This document shows, one piece after another, positions 10,318 to 21,582 of a stretch of DNA of 64,000 nucleotides. A program made the position numbers and the translations under genes. Source of the DNA: Isoetes taiwanensis (Eukaryota > Streptophyta > Lycopodiopsida > Isoetales > Isoetaceae). Where the stretch lies: positions 184,001-248,000 of the forward strand of contig JAJEKV010000252.1 in the NCBI GenBank assembly GCA_021234155.1. The letters run 5' to 3'. How positions within the stretch are numbered: the first letter of the stretch is position 1; each line of letters begins with the position of its first letter. A model generated the notes under the pieces. The model was not told where the DNA came from and did no database searches. It saw only the letters and a program-made list of their open reading frames with translations.

Positions 10318-10400
10318 AATAGGAATAGAATAGAAGGCTTTTATTGTCCACAAAGATCAATCGGCCTATGGGGCCCAAAAAAGAGAGCGCAGGAGTTTTG
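10318..10400 (-). mobile_element. LINE 3' tail fragment
   Basis: GAATAGAATAGAA, then TTTTATTGTCCACAAAGATC and CGGCCTATGGGGCCCAAA: a diverged minus-strand copy of the same LINE 3' end. Confidence 0.55.
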
Positions 10401-10429
10401 AGAACTAAACTACATTATAACGTGGAATC

Positions 10430-11030
10430 CGTAAGATAAGGATGGATTAGCTTACTCTTTCCAATGTCTCCTTTAGTTGCACATGCAGTAAGAATAATGA
10501 AAAAAGTCATTTTGTTTTGTTTCAATCTTGAACCTTCTGAATCAAATATTTCTTGTCACATATACATGGCCTCCTTGCTATAACCATAATCAGCATATGA
10601 TGTGAACAGAGATGTCGAAGAATAGAGTTCCCCTCTTGAGGCATTATGTTGAACATCCTTTCAGAATCCTTCAGGCTTCAGTCTTGGTGTACATGTTAAG
10701 AATGGCATTCTGAATGATAAGATCTGCTTTAAGGTCCCCTAGGATAATCACCGCAAGGATCATTTTACCATATACCAATTCACATGCTGATATAATACTA
10801 CTAAAAGTCAGTTTATTTGGTTGAATACCGTCTTTTTTCATTTGTTGAAAGAGCTGAAAGACAATTTGTAAATAACCTTGTTGGGAATATGCCATAGTAT
10901 AGAAGACCATGAATAACAGCATAAATCATTGATAACATTGTCTAAATGTAAAGTATGGACTTTTCTCCTTTCTATATATTCATCCTGCTCTATCTCATTC
11001 TTTATAATGAAGTCACCAAGCAAAGTCATC
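10430..11030 (-). pseudogene. PPR protein gene fragment
   Basis: The minus strand encodes pentatricopeptide-like repeats with plant-typical wording: QLFQQMKKDGIQPNKLTFSS, IISACELVYGK and DLIIQNAILNMYTKTEA (10671-10922), then after a stop SLFTSYADYGYSKEAMYM and KMTFFIILTACATKGDIGKS. PPR proteins bind organellar RNA in a sequence-specific way. The stops and the lack of an N-terminal targeting region show this is only a remnant of a few repeats, perhaps a retrocopy. Confidence 0.7.
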
Positions 11031-12128
11031 TTCCATGCTAAATATCAATGCCAACATGGTTATCATTTTGATCCATGAGCTCCAGATTTAGAAAAGTTTT
11101 AAACTCAGGTGCAAAGTTGTGTATTTTGTCTTCCATATCTTGGATGTGCCATTAAATCCACTAACCAACACTAGAAGCCCCAATTGCGTGATTATTTGAG
11201 ACTATAATTAAAGCTAGGCCATCGTCAAAGTGGATAGAGCTTTTATTTATGATTAGACAGAGAAAAATGTAGAAAGTGAAGGTGTGAATTTGGCACATAA
11301 GTTGAGTGCTCTGTCTATACAAATAGAGTGTACCATTGCATACAAATAAAAAATGAATGGGAATACCACAATAGTGAGAAGATAATTTGCTCGGAAAGAA
11401 AATAGAATTGTCTTCGACATGATAGAATAATACCTTTCAGATGAATTAGAGTTCGATAATCCTTGTAGAAGGTGGCTGCTACACTCAGTGCATGTTCTTT
11501 GTTTGAACTTAGAGTTAAAATGGGCACTGAGATATGCTCATTTATATCTATGCTAATATAAAGAATGCTTCATATTTCCTCTTGTGAAGGATATGAATTT
11601 GTTTGCTATGGAAACGGAGGTTGTTGCAATTAGTACAATAAAAAGGTATTTTATATTTGTGTCTTAATATGTAGGAATAAGCAATAGAATAGAATGATTT
11701 TAATCGTCCACGATGACCATGAAATAGCCATTTGGAACTATAATTTTCCATCTATTATTTTAGTAGACTTTTTAGTCTCTATAGATCGGGGCTCCAAATT
11801 AGGGGGGTTCCTTCAAAGTTGTTAAAATCCGGTTCTTAAAATAGATGCCGAAAAATTTCCGATCAAAATTTTGTAAAATACTTGTTAAATCCGGCAAATT
11901 AGAGGATATTTTCTTAAAAATCCAGTAAATAGCAATAAAGCACGGCATTTTGCGGGTTTAAGCAAAATCTAATCTGGAGGCCTGCTATAAATGATAAAAT
12001 TTATTTGACCAAAACCACCACGCGGAAGGAGGGAATGCTTATTATCCCTTATCAAGGAATATCTTAGGGATCTTCAATTTGAACCATCCAATCAAGTGGT
12101 TGACTGAATCAACACCCTAGAAACTAAA
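11031..12128. other. No gene recognised; one LINE tail fragment
   Basis: AT-rich spacer. Near 11680-11735 AATAGAATAGAATGATTTTAATCGTCCACGATGACC is a short diverged copy of the LINE tail seen at 9442 and 10318. Nothing else is supported. Confidence 0.5.
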
Positions 12129-12212
12129 ATGGAAGAACATAGGTCCATATTAGTTCAAATTATAGGGGGCACACCAATTATTGGACTGCATGCCAAGAAG
12201 ATATTAGGTTAA
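12129..12212 (+). other. Possible upstream ORF (27 codons) before ITPK
   Basis: An ATG at 12129 opens a 27-residue frame (MEEHRSILVQ...AKKILG) that stops 36 bases before the ITPK start. If it lies in the 5' leader it could reduce translation of the main ORF. The transcription start is unknown, so this remains a possibility. Confidence 0.3.
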
Positions 12213-12247
12213 GAATCCCTGCCTCTTGTCCACCAAATCAAGACGGA

Positions 12248-13186
12248 ATGCCTGGAAATTCATTTGTGATCGGCTATGCATTCCCTGCCAAAAAAGAGCG
12301 CTCCCTAGTGACGCCTACTTTGGTGGATCTTCTCAAACGCAAGAATATAGATATTGTTTCCATTCACAGAAATTTACCGCTTCTCGAGCAAGGCCAATTT
12401 GATGCAGTGGTCCATAAGTTTTATGATGAAGAATGGATCCAACAGCTAGATGCATATGCTAAGAAGTATCCCAAGACTCTGATTATTGATAAGCCGGAAC
12501 TTATTCAACGGCTTTTTGACCGGAGTTCTATGCTTCAAGCTGCGGAAAACCTTCATGTCAGCGATAATCAAGTAACTTTTGGTATTCCTGTGCAATATGT
12601 GATTGATAATTCTGAGAAATTAGTTGATTTGATAGAAAAAGATGCATTGAAATATCCGTTGGTAGTGAAGCCCCTTGTGTCAGATGGAAGTCTTTTGTCT
12701 CATACATTGTCTCTTGCGTTCAATAAAGAAGGGCTTTTGGGTAGGAATGAAAATGTAGTTCTGCAGGAGTTTGTGAATCATGGTGGTGTTGTGTTTAAGA
12801 TCTATGTTGCAGGGGAATTTGTGATGTGTGTAAAGAGAAAATCTCTGCCAGATTTTTCTGAAGATAATATGGCACATTTTGGATCTTCTGTTTTGTTTAG
12901 CCAAATTTCCAACACTGCCATAGATGAATCCCTTGATGAAAATCTCTTGCATGCTGAGCTTCCTCCACAGAATTTTATTTTGGATTTAGCAAAGGGATTA
13001 AGGTCAGAACTTCAGCTCAATCTGTTCAATATTGACCTCATCCGTGACAAAAAAGATCAGAACAAGTATTACATCATTGACATTAATTACATGCCTGGTT
13101 ATGGCAAGCTGCCTGGCTACGAGGAATTTATGGTCAAATTTTTCACATATCTTGCAGAGCATAAAAACCAGAAGCTAGAGTATTAG
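12248..13186 (+). CDS. Inositol-tetrakisphosphate 1-kinase (ITPK family, ATP-grasp)
   Basis: ITPKs phosphorylate inositol polyphosphates using ATP in the phytate and pyrophosphate-inositol pathway in cytosol and nucleus. The 312-residue intronless ORF has normal family length. Visible landmarks: VIGYAFPAKKERS at the N-terminus, HKFYDEEWIQQLDAY, DKPELIQRLFDRSSML, the ATP-grasp segment PLVVKPLVSDGSLLSHTLSL, VLQEFVNHGGVVFKIYVAGEF, VKRKSLPDF, and the metal-binding end NLFNIDLIRD and YYIIDINYMPGYGKLPGYE, including the acidic Asp and the D-x-N pair. All catalytic motifs look intact. Intronless plant ITPKs are known, so this need not be a retrocopy. A plant ITPK1-type role is likely, but the subclass cannot be assigned. 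Confidence 0.93.
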   Translation: MPGNSFVIGYAFPAKKERSLVTPTLVDLLKRKNIDIVSIHRNLPLLEQGQFDAVVHKFYDEEWIQQLDAYAKKYPKTLIIDKPELIQRLFDRSSMLQAAENLHVSDNQVTFGIPVQYVIDNSEKLVDLIEKDALKYPLVVKPLVSDGSLLSHTLSLAFNKEGLLGRNENVVLQEFVNHGGVVFKIYVAGEFVMCVKRKSLPDFSEDNMAHFGSSVLFSQISNTAIDESLDENLLHAELPPQNFILDLAKGLRSELQLNLFNIDLIRDKKDQNKYYIIDINYMPGYGKLPGYEEFMVKFFTYLAEHKNQKLEY

Positions 13187-13275
13187 TATCTGCCTGGATC
13201 ATGCTCATGTCAAAAGCTTTTATCATGAAACACAGTTTTCTGAATGTCTTGAAACTGTTCCATTGAAATTGTTCC

Positions 13276-13281
13276 AATAAA
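13276..13281 (+). terminator. Polyadenylation signal AATAAA after ITPK
   Basis: Canonical AATAAA about 90 bases after the ITPK stop codon, in a T-rich stretch. Confidence 0.5.
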
Positions 13282-13289
13282 ATTAGCAT

Positions 13290-14489
13290 GTTCCTGGTTT
13301 AATCTTGGATCTTAATGTCTTTACTAATCACTGACATTGAAATGGATAGAAATGTACAGCTTTCCAGGTTTTTGCATCCTTTAAAAGAACATGCTGATTC
13401 CTACTCCAAATTATCTTTTTGGAAAAAGAATATTCTATTTTCCACTGGTGTATACCATCTCTTCTGAAGCATGCAGGGTGTATTTTAGACCACAATAATA
13501 TGCTATTTTCTTTTATACGATTGGCTTTGCTCGATTGCAATAGGCAAAATCGTAGAATTTAAAGGAGTTCGAGCGTCTCATAATGGCACAAAAGGACTGA
13601 ATATATTTCAGAAAATATGAAGGACAATCGCTTTCCTTCTTTCCTGAGATGGCAGTGTTGGCCCATTGGAAAGGCATTTATTGTACTTGCATATATTTAT
13701 AGTGTACAAATTAGAAAGTTACTTAGGATTGGATTATTTCTATTCAAATGGTGGTCAAAAGGTAACGAACTAGTAACATTTAGTCTTCAAGTTGCAATAT
13801 CATCATCACAAAGTTACAATGCATGATTGCACTTGAAAAAAAATTAATTGGTTATTTTGTTCCTTGAAACGAACCCTCCACATGGATAAAATTAAGGTAC
13901 TTTGATGGCTTGAAAACACTTTAGTACAACACCTCATGGAAGCTTTTGTTAAGGGAGCAGCTGGTAGATAGACTATTCAAATAGTCTATAGGCAGAAAGG
14001 ACATCTTGACCAGTCAGCGGTCCTCGGCCCCAAATTCAACACTAATAATAGTTCTCATTAGGTATCAACACCAAACACATGGATGAAAGAATGATAAGCG
14101 AGTTATTTAAGTTAGGATGCAATAAACTTAGCACACAAGATAGTGCTTAAAAAATGATCTCAACTTGGGAGAGGTGCATGAATTGAAATCTGAGGGCAAC
14201 TGCTAATATTAGATAATCAACGGGAGGAAGCAGGTGAATGATTTAGATGGGGATTAGTGTAAGAATGAGATACGGGATCGGCATGAAAGGGATAAAACAA
14301 AGGGGGGAAATGGGGATGTCCCAATGCAGAGGGATAAACAATGTGGTAATGTAATATTTCAGTATATGTATTAGTAGATATAATGTTGTGGTGAGACAAT
14401 GTTAGAGGTCCGAAAAGGAAAGGTTTAAAACAAAGGGGAGAAGACGAGATGATACGCAACGAATCGGAAGGAATCAAAGGGAACGCAAT
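13290..14489. other. No gene recognised
   Basis: Mixed AT-rich DNA. The longest open frame here (14217-14543, minus) is compositionally biased and matches no family I recognise. Confidence 0.5.
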
Positions 14490-14599
14490 AAAGTTACCCT
14501 GGTCATGCTGATATGGCGCAATCCTAACGGTGGGTGATTCCATCCCGTAGAATAACCCACGGTGATGATTGTGCCACGACCCATAACCAGGGTAACTTT
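14490..14599. repeat. 110-bp foldback (MITE-like or hairpin precursor-like)
   Basis: AAAGTTACCCTGGTCATG at the left pairs with CATAACCAGGGTAACTTT at the right. The pairing continues inward through GGCGCAATC...CGGTGGGT and its partner ACCCACGG...GATTGTGCC, giving arms of about 52 bp with a small loop. No clear target duplication is visible, so a MITE and a small-RNA hairpin both remain possible. Confidence 0.6.
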
Positions 14600-14810
14600 A
14601 CCAACGAATCAAAGACGAGACCGAAAGGGTCGCGATCCGGGCGCAGCGTAGGGGACCGGTTTCTGACAGAATCCACGGCAGAAAGATAGAGGGGTTTCCA
14701 TCCATACGATGTCCGGAAGGGCGACCCATGTGCCTCGTTATGGCACATAACGCAAATAAGGAAACCAAGGCTCTTCTGCTGTTATGCTTTGGAAGAAGCA
14801 AGACCAAGAT

Positions 14811-15502
14811 ATGGCGCCTCAAGCACTTCTCTTGTGCTCTCTTTTCATGCTTCCTGCACATTTTTTCATGGCTTCTTCTTGGCCCATCCATAGCGAAGGT
14901 AAATCCTTTTTCTTCTATTTTGGTTCTGGTAAATCCTTTTTCTTCTATTTTGGTTTTGTCTTAGCCTACAACAGACCTTTCAATGCTGTTTTCAATGCTG
15001 TTTTCATATGCCATAGCTTCATCTCTCATCCCTAAAAAATTTCTCTCTTTTTATGCTCTTCTTCAATGTATACTCATGCTTTTGTTTTAGTTAATATATT
15101 GATTTAGCTCATCCTTTTCTCCTCTGATTCGCCACAGTTTTATTGAGAAACTCGGCCTCATTGCCATCTGTTGCTCATGGCGTACATATGCAGGTACTCT
15201 TCCTTCCCTCTCAGATGCTTCAAGACTTTAATCCTTTGGCTTTTTTCATACTTTTACACTTTGTATTATACCTCCTTGTTGATTCGAGATTTTTTCTTTT
15301 CAAGGATATGGAACTACATCATCGGATTATGATGTCTTCGAGAATACATACCATGACCCATTTTCCAGGATCAAGACCCCCTCAATGTCACAATGAGTGT
15401 GAAGGTTGTCATGGGGTGTGTGTCGCAAGGCCGCGGTATCTTCAAGGAAGCCAAAGTGGCCAACATGCAGTTTGGACTTGCTCTTGTGAGGCACATAGCT
15501 AG
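14811..15502 (+). CDS. EPF-like (EPFL) secreted cysteine-rich peptide, three exons
   Basis: EPF/EPFL peptides are apoplastic signals read by ERECTA-family receptor kinases, controlling stomatal spacing and organ growth. Proposed exons 14811-14898, 15138-15193 and 15305-15502 use GT-AG junctions (GAAG|GTAAAT, CACAG|TT, GCAG|GTACTC, TCAAG|GA) and keep one frame, giving 113 residues. The N-terminus is a signal peptide (MAPQALLLCSLFMLPAHFF). The C-terminus carries the EPF pattern: GSRPPQCHNECEGCHGVC, a 19-residue loop, then WTCSC, six cysteines with family spacing. The last exon holds the whole mature peptide. An in-frame ATG at 14784 is a less likely start because it delays the hydrophobic segment. 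The family subgroup cannot be fixed from sequence alone. Confidence 0.78.
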
Positions 15503-15711
15503 GCACACCATGCAATTTTTGTATATGCTCAGTGGTTTTGACTCTTACTCTTTGAGCTCTGAAAGAATTATCATATGATTCTTCTTTGTAAATAGCACAG
15601 AGATAGAAAGCAATGATGTTGATACACATCTACATTGTTGTAGCTTCTATGACTTGCGTCGCATAAGAACATCTATAAGATTGCTATCACTTCCGATCTA
15701 TAAGATTGCTA

Positions 15712-16168
15712 TCGCTTCGCTTCTTCTTAGATTATACAAAGCTAATATAAGTGATCATATAAATGAAAAAAGATTGTAGCAACCCAATATCTGGAGGAGA
15801 AACATACATGTGGAACAAGGAAGCTTTTCTCTTTTATCGTGCAATGAGGTTCTAAAGTTATTATGAAGTTTCCTTGTTAATTAACAAACTTTCCAAGTAA
15901 AGTAACATGCTTGTTCTTAAGGATTATGCAAGGAGATGGCAATTGTTTTAAGACCATCACTTCGCTTCTTCTTAGATTATACAAATATAGGTGATCATAA
16001 GTGAAAAGATACCGTAGCAATGCAATGTATGAAGGAGAAACATACATGTGGAACAAGGAAGCTTTGTCTCTTTTATCCTGCAACGAGGTTCTAAGATTAT
16101 TATGAAGTTTCCTTGTTAATTAACGAACTTTCCAAGTAAAGTAACACGCTTGTTCTTGAGGATTATGG
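15712..16168. repeat. Tandem duplication, unit about 245 bp
   Basis: The block from CTTCGCTTCTTCTTAGATTA through GAGAAACATACATGTGGAAC and GAAGTTTCCTTGTTAATTAA to GCTTGTTCTTNAGGATTATG occurs twice (from about 15712 and 15957). The second copy leads into segmental duplication copy A; its last words recur at 19898 at the start of copy B. Confidence 0.75.
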
Positions 16169-16172
16169 GGTA

Positions 16173-17436
16173 GATAACGTCCTCCCCTCGGAGTTATGGG
16201 CCAGGAAAATGGCCTCGTGGCCAATGTGGCCACGAAATTCCTCGACCTCTCGAATTCGTGGCCACATGGCCACCTCGGCCATTTTCCCGCCCATACCTCT
16301 GAGAGGACGTTATCGGCCTTAACGTCCTTGGCCGAGGCATTTAGCAGAGCCGCCATAGCCAAGCTTGGCAGCCCGCACTGCATTCCGGCAAGAAAAACAA
16401 ACTAAGTGTAAGTCTCTGTTTTCTAAATAGAACATGTGAGGCGCAGGGAGGCGGATTTAAACAGAGTAGGGGAGTCAGATTTGTACAGGGGAGGCATAAA
16501 TGAGTCGGATTCCTGAGAATCGACAATTTTGGGGCATTTGCGAGAAGCTGGACCTGTATTTCATTTTCCGCGCTTCTGACCTCCAATTCCCTCCCAAGCT
16601 TTACGGGCGAGAGGTTAGGAAGAGCTTTCTTGCGCAAATAGCTCGAAAATCTTGCATCTTTGTTCTTGAATAGAGCCACCGCTTTTGAACAGAAAGACCA
16701 CGCCAAAAACACGCCTATGGCTTAACGGATATCGTGAGCCGGATTTAAAGGGCATGAGGAAATAAGTCGCAGGCGTAGAAAGTATGCATGTGAAAGCAGA
16801 GCCGATTTAAGCGGAAAGCGTAGCGGAGCCGGATTTGCTCGTAGATAAACAGCGGGGAGCCGGATTTGCTCGTGAGTCCGGCGGGTTGCCCCTGCTCACA
16901 TGCATAAAATGCCGGGTCGCAGCTGGCGCGACATCCCGCCAGCCGCAGCTATTTCATAGCTTGATCGCAATTGTTTTGCCGCTTTCGCGCACACCCATCA
17001 GCAAATAAACCGGCCCGGTACTCGAATTCGCCAAGACCGCCGGGTCACGCCACCGCCATCGCTGCTGCTATTGCAGAAGCTCATGTGAATCTTTCATTAC
17101 TTCATAGCTCTGGCTGCTAGAAGCTCTGCTTTAAAACAGAGAAGCTCTGCCGGATCGAACACCAAAATCGGGAAAAAGGAAGCGCCTAGAGGTCTGGCTA
17201 TGGCTTGGAGGTCTGGGTATGGAGGCCGGAGGCCTGGCTATGGCGGCCTTTTGCGATCTACCACGGCAGAGTGCAGCCCAGACAAAATAGGACGTGGCAA
17301 CAGAGGATGTTATGGACATAACATCTATGTTATAGCCATAACAGATTGGGCCACATGTGTTACTGGGTATAACTTCTTGAAATCGACGGCTAGGATTCAA
17401 TCCTATGGCTAAATGCAGAGGCCAAGGACGTTAAGG
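16173..17436. mobile_element. DNA-transposon-like insertion with TIRs and a terminal foldback
   Basis: It interrupts sequence that is continuous in duplication copy B (19898 onward), so it is an insertion. The left part, 16173-16314, is a hairpin with arms of about 65 bp starting GATAACGTCCTC and rich in GTGGCCAC. Next to it, 16317-16345 is an inverted copy of 17408-17436 (29 bp, three mismatches, core TTAACGTCCTTGGCC). The interior repeats GAGCCGGATTT several times (16736, 16823, 16857) and has a TGTTATGGACATAACAT-type palindrome near 17308. No transposase is seen, so it is non-autonomous. No convincing target duplication was found. Confidence 0.6.
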
Positions 17437-19014
17437 TATGGTAGTTGTTTCTAGAATGAATTAGTATAAGGCTAATTATATGTGTTCACGCAACGCGTAT
17501 TTTATAATGGAAGTGTTACTCAAATGAATATACTTCATTAAGAGGTTTAATGAGCCCTCTTGAAAGGAGACAATGGAGGATGTTGATCAAAGCAAGTGTG
17601 CGTAGAAAGGAAAGGGGCTAATCTGCATGTCTTCATTTTTCAGGTAGAAACTTTAGTTTGAAAACTCAAATAAAACTAAATGATGAATTTGGAGCTTGTT
17701 CGACTTAAAATAAGATTCGATTGTGCACATCTTTTGCTGCTGTCCCAAATTGGTCACTTCAAAATCTGTTGCAACTCACTATTATGATCCTCCTTTTTTC
17801 GCTACCTTTCTTTGATTCTGGATTGCCTGCAAGGACAAACCCTAGGCATGGAGGGACAGTTTAGTATATTTCGTGTATATCCTCTGAATATTTTGGATTG
17901 AATAGTTGCATATGCTCCCAATTGACTTGTTGACAAGTTGGTAGAATCACGATTTATTGTGAGGAAATAAAAAGAATCTTGGAGCTAGCAGATGCTTTGC
18001 TTTCAAAAATTTATTCGTCTTCTGTTCTTGGCTTGGAAGCTTCAAGATGCTCCAGCTCATGCTCCAACCACCAATGGTAATAAATTCATTTGCCTGCAAA
18101 ACTCTTTTTAAGTTTTTTGGTCTTTCTTCTTTTTTTTTCCGCTATTTGTCTTCTGAACAAATCCCCTATAAATCTTTCCTTTTTGTTTTTCCAAGCTGCG
18201 ACCTCTCATTGTCTCTCCCCAATTTTTTTGGGCTTTGATGGGTTTGTGCCTACTCTTCTATTTTGTATGTGTTTGGCCTACACCTCCTGGAGGCCATTCC
18301 TAAGATTTTGAACCAATTTTCTCCTCACAATAGCCTCTTGCCTCTAAATGACTGGCTTAAATAAGAAATTTAGCCTCTCACCTCATAGCAATATTTTGGC
18401 AAATGTATTTTTGTGTTTTGGCCACAATTTAAAAATTGGATGCATTATATTCTTTCATATTGATTTTGTTGCATACCCATTCGCACAAACTCTGGGTTTT
18501 CTTTGCCCTCAACCATAACTTCTCCATGAACCCATATCAATAATAAATAAAGGATCTGATCCCGTTGAATTTATTTCTTCCTATGCTCCTTCCATATTCA
18601 CCCCCTTATGTAAAAACGAACTATAGAAGCTCGATCCCCACGAATACTCCTCAGAAATGCCATCCAAATCCTTCTTCACCGAGCTTCCTAGGCCGACAAA
18701 TTCTAGTTCAAGTTCAAATTTGGTTTTAAATTTTAGGAGAGATTCATGCTCAATCTTCAGTGGGTTGCAAGAATAAATTAAGCAGTATGACGTGGACCAT
18801 GTGCATTAATGGAAAACCAACCAATTCGTATCACTTATACCTTATATATAAGCTTACATCATTATAATAAAAATAGTGGATAACCCCCACTTCCCCTCCC
18901 CTCCCTCCCCCCCGGGGCCATTTGGATTCCCATTTCTTTTGGGCCAATCTCGCCAAGGGTACCTACCACAGGGCTGGTTAAGACCTCCAGATCGCTTAGA
19001 CTAATTAGTCCAAG
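17435..19014. repeat. Segmental duplication copy A
   Basis: From GTAGTTGTTTCTAGAATGAA to GGTACCTACCACAGGGCTGG this stretch parallels copy B (19898-21575), with scattered substitutions and indels. Both copies carry a C-rich tract near their ends (18890-18915 here). Open frames inside are not conserved between copies, so no gene is called. Confidence 0.75.
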
Positions 19015-19897
19015 CCTTTTTTCTAGTTAAAACACATTACACATCCATCATACATCCACTATCCCATCAATTTGGCTATCCGTATGGTCTAAGACTATTT
19101 TCTCTCTCTGAAAAATAAAACTAGAGAGAGAAAGTGCATATTCTTGGAATCACTTTATAAGGAGGGACATCCAAGAAAAATAGCGATTGAATCAACAACT
19201 TTGACAAAAGATAAATTATTTTGAAAATAGTCTGTAAAATAAAGCACTCTTCATAAAAATAGTAATTTCAATGGGAATAAAATATCATCAATCATTAATT
19301 CATTCAATTTGAAGGTACTACAACTTGAAAATAAGTACCCAGCAATAAACATCAAAGATACTTCACTATTCTTGAGAATTTCAGTAAAAACCTTCAAAAA
19401 GGCATTGGATGTGAGAAAAAAAAGGAATTTTATGGTTTGTGAAATATCCCAAAAGAATGCACGAGCTCAATCTTGATCACAAAAAGTGTCAAAATCTATC
19501 ATGTCCTTGAGGATTTCGGTGAAAATTGTCAAAAAGGCAATGTATTTAACAATAAAGAAAAGGAAAGGGAGGGGGGTATTTTGAAGGTTGTATTAGAGCA
19601 CAAGAGGATAGATGAGCTTATGTTGGTCACAAAGGGTGTTAAATATATGTCCTGAATGCATCCGGGGTTTCTGAATTTTCAAAAATTCGAATATGTCTCT
19701 TTATAATAGAATTTCTAAAGTAAGAAAGAACAAATTTGATTGGAATTATTGTAATCGTGTCCAGCTATTGCTAAATAATTGCTGGAGTGTGAGCTACTAG
19801 GTCTATGTCATCCGTGTATATCAACTGCTTAATGGTGTAATCACTGGGCCGAGCAGGGCAAGCCATTCCTCCAGTTGATCCATATACAGTCCAAATA
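19015..19897. other. Spacer between duplication copies; no gene recognised
   Basis: AT-rich, with the phrase TCAAAAAGGCA recurring near 19395 and 19530 in a weak internal repeat. No supported coding sequence. Confidence 0.5.
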
Positions 19898-21575
19898 GCT
19901 TGTTCTTGAGGATTATGAAATGAGATGGCAGTTGTTTCTAGAATGAATTAGTATAGGGCTAATTACATGTGTTCATGCAACATGTATTTTATAATGGAAG
20001 TGTTACTCAAGTGAATATACTTAATTAAGAGGTTCCATGAACCCTCGTGAAAGGAGAAAATGGACGATGTTAAGCAAGTGTGCGTAGAAAGGAAAGGGGC
20101 TAGTTTGCATGTCTTCATTTTTCAGATAGAAACCTTAGTTTGAAATTCAAATGTAAATGATGAATTTGGAGCTTGCTTGACTTAAAATAAGATTCAATTA
20201 TGCACATCTTTTGCTCTCCTCCCAAATCGGTCACCTCAAAATCTGTTGCAACTTACTATTATGATCCTCCTTTTTTCGCTGCCTTTCTTTGAATCTAGAT
20301 TGCCTGCAAGGGCAAACCCTAGGCATGGAGGGAGAGTTTAGTATATTTTGTGGATATCCTTTGTATATTCTGGATTGAATCGTGTATATGCTCCCAAGTG
20401 ACTTATTGATAAGTGGTAGAATCACGATTTATTGTGAGAAAACAAATGGAATTTTGGAGCTAGCAGATGTTTTGTTTCCAAAGACTTGTTTGTCTTTTGT
20501 TCTTGGCTTGGAAGTTTCAAGGTGCTCCAGCTCGTGCTCCAGCTCGCTACTTTTCTCGAGAAATTCCCTACAAATCTTTCCTTTTTTTCTTTCCAAGTTG
20601 GGAATTCTCATTGTCTCTCCCCCATTTCATTGGACTTTCATGGGTTTGTGCTCCAACCGCCAATGGTGATGAAAACATTTGTCTCGAAACTCTATTTAAG
20701 TTTTTTGATCTTTCTTCTTTTTTTCCACTATTTATGTTCTGAAAAAATCCCCTATAAATCTTTCCTTTTTGTTCTTCCAAGCTGCGAACTCTCATTGCCT
20801 CTCTCCCAATTAGGCTATTCCTAAGATTTTGAATCAATTTTCTTGTCACAGTTTTCTCTTGCTTCTAAATTACTGGCTTAAATAAGAAATTTAGCCCCTC
20901 ATCTCGTACCAATCTTTTGGCAAATGTGCTTTTGTGTTTTGGCCACAATTTAGAAACTTGATGCATGATGTGATTAACTGTATCATTCACCTTCTTTCAT
21001 GATGATTTTGTTGCATACCCATCCCCACAAACTCTGGGTTTCCTTTGTCTTCAACCATAACTTCTCCATGTTCCCAAATCAACGGTAAATAAAGGATCTG
21101 ATCCCGCTGAACCTATTTCTTCCTATGTTCCTTCTTCTATATTCGCCTCCTTATGTAAAAACAAACCATAAAAGCTCGATCCCCATGAACACTCCTCAAA
21201 AATGCCATCCAAATCCATCTTCATTGAGCTTCCTAGCGGGCAAATTCCAATTCAAGTTCAAATTTGGTTTCGAATTTTTGGAGAGATTCATGCTCAATCT
21301 TCGGTGGGTTTTGCAAGACCATGTGCATTAATGGAAAACCAACCAATGCATAATTTAAAATATCATTTGTATCACTTTTACCTTGAATATAAGCTTACAT
21401 CATTATAACAAAATTATTGAACATCCCCCACACCCTCCCCCCCCAAAGCCCCACCCCCCTCCCCGGATTCCGGGGCCATCGGATTCCTGGCTATTGGGCC
21501 AACCTCAACAAGGGTACCTATTACAGGGGTGGTTAGGATTCCGGATCATTTAAGCTGATTAACCCAATGGAGAAG
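19898..21575. repeat. Segmental duplication copy B
   Basis: Parallels copy A in the same orientation and lacks the 16173-17436 insertion. It contains an extra stretch near 20520-20700 with repeated GTGCTCCAGCTCG and AATCTTTCCTTTT wording, and a C-rich tract at 21425-21470. Confidence 0.75.
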
Positions 21576-21582
21576 CAATAAG

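Noticed and set aside
14217-14543. 108-codon minus-strand frame
   Set aside because: Biased Pro/Ser/His composition, no recognised domain, and it runs into the foldback at 14490.
17200-17412. Gly/Tyr-rich open frame in the TIR insertion
   Set aside because: Arises from repeated GGCTATGG words; no supporting features.
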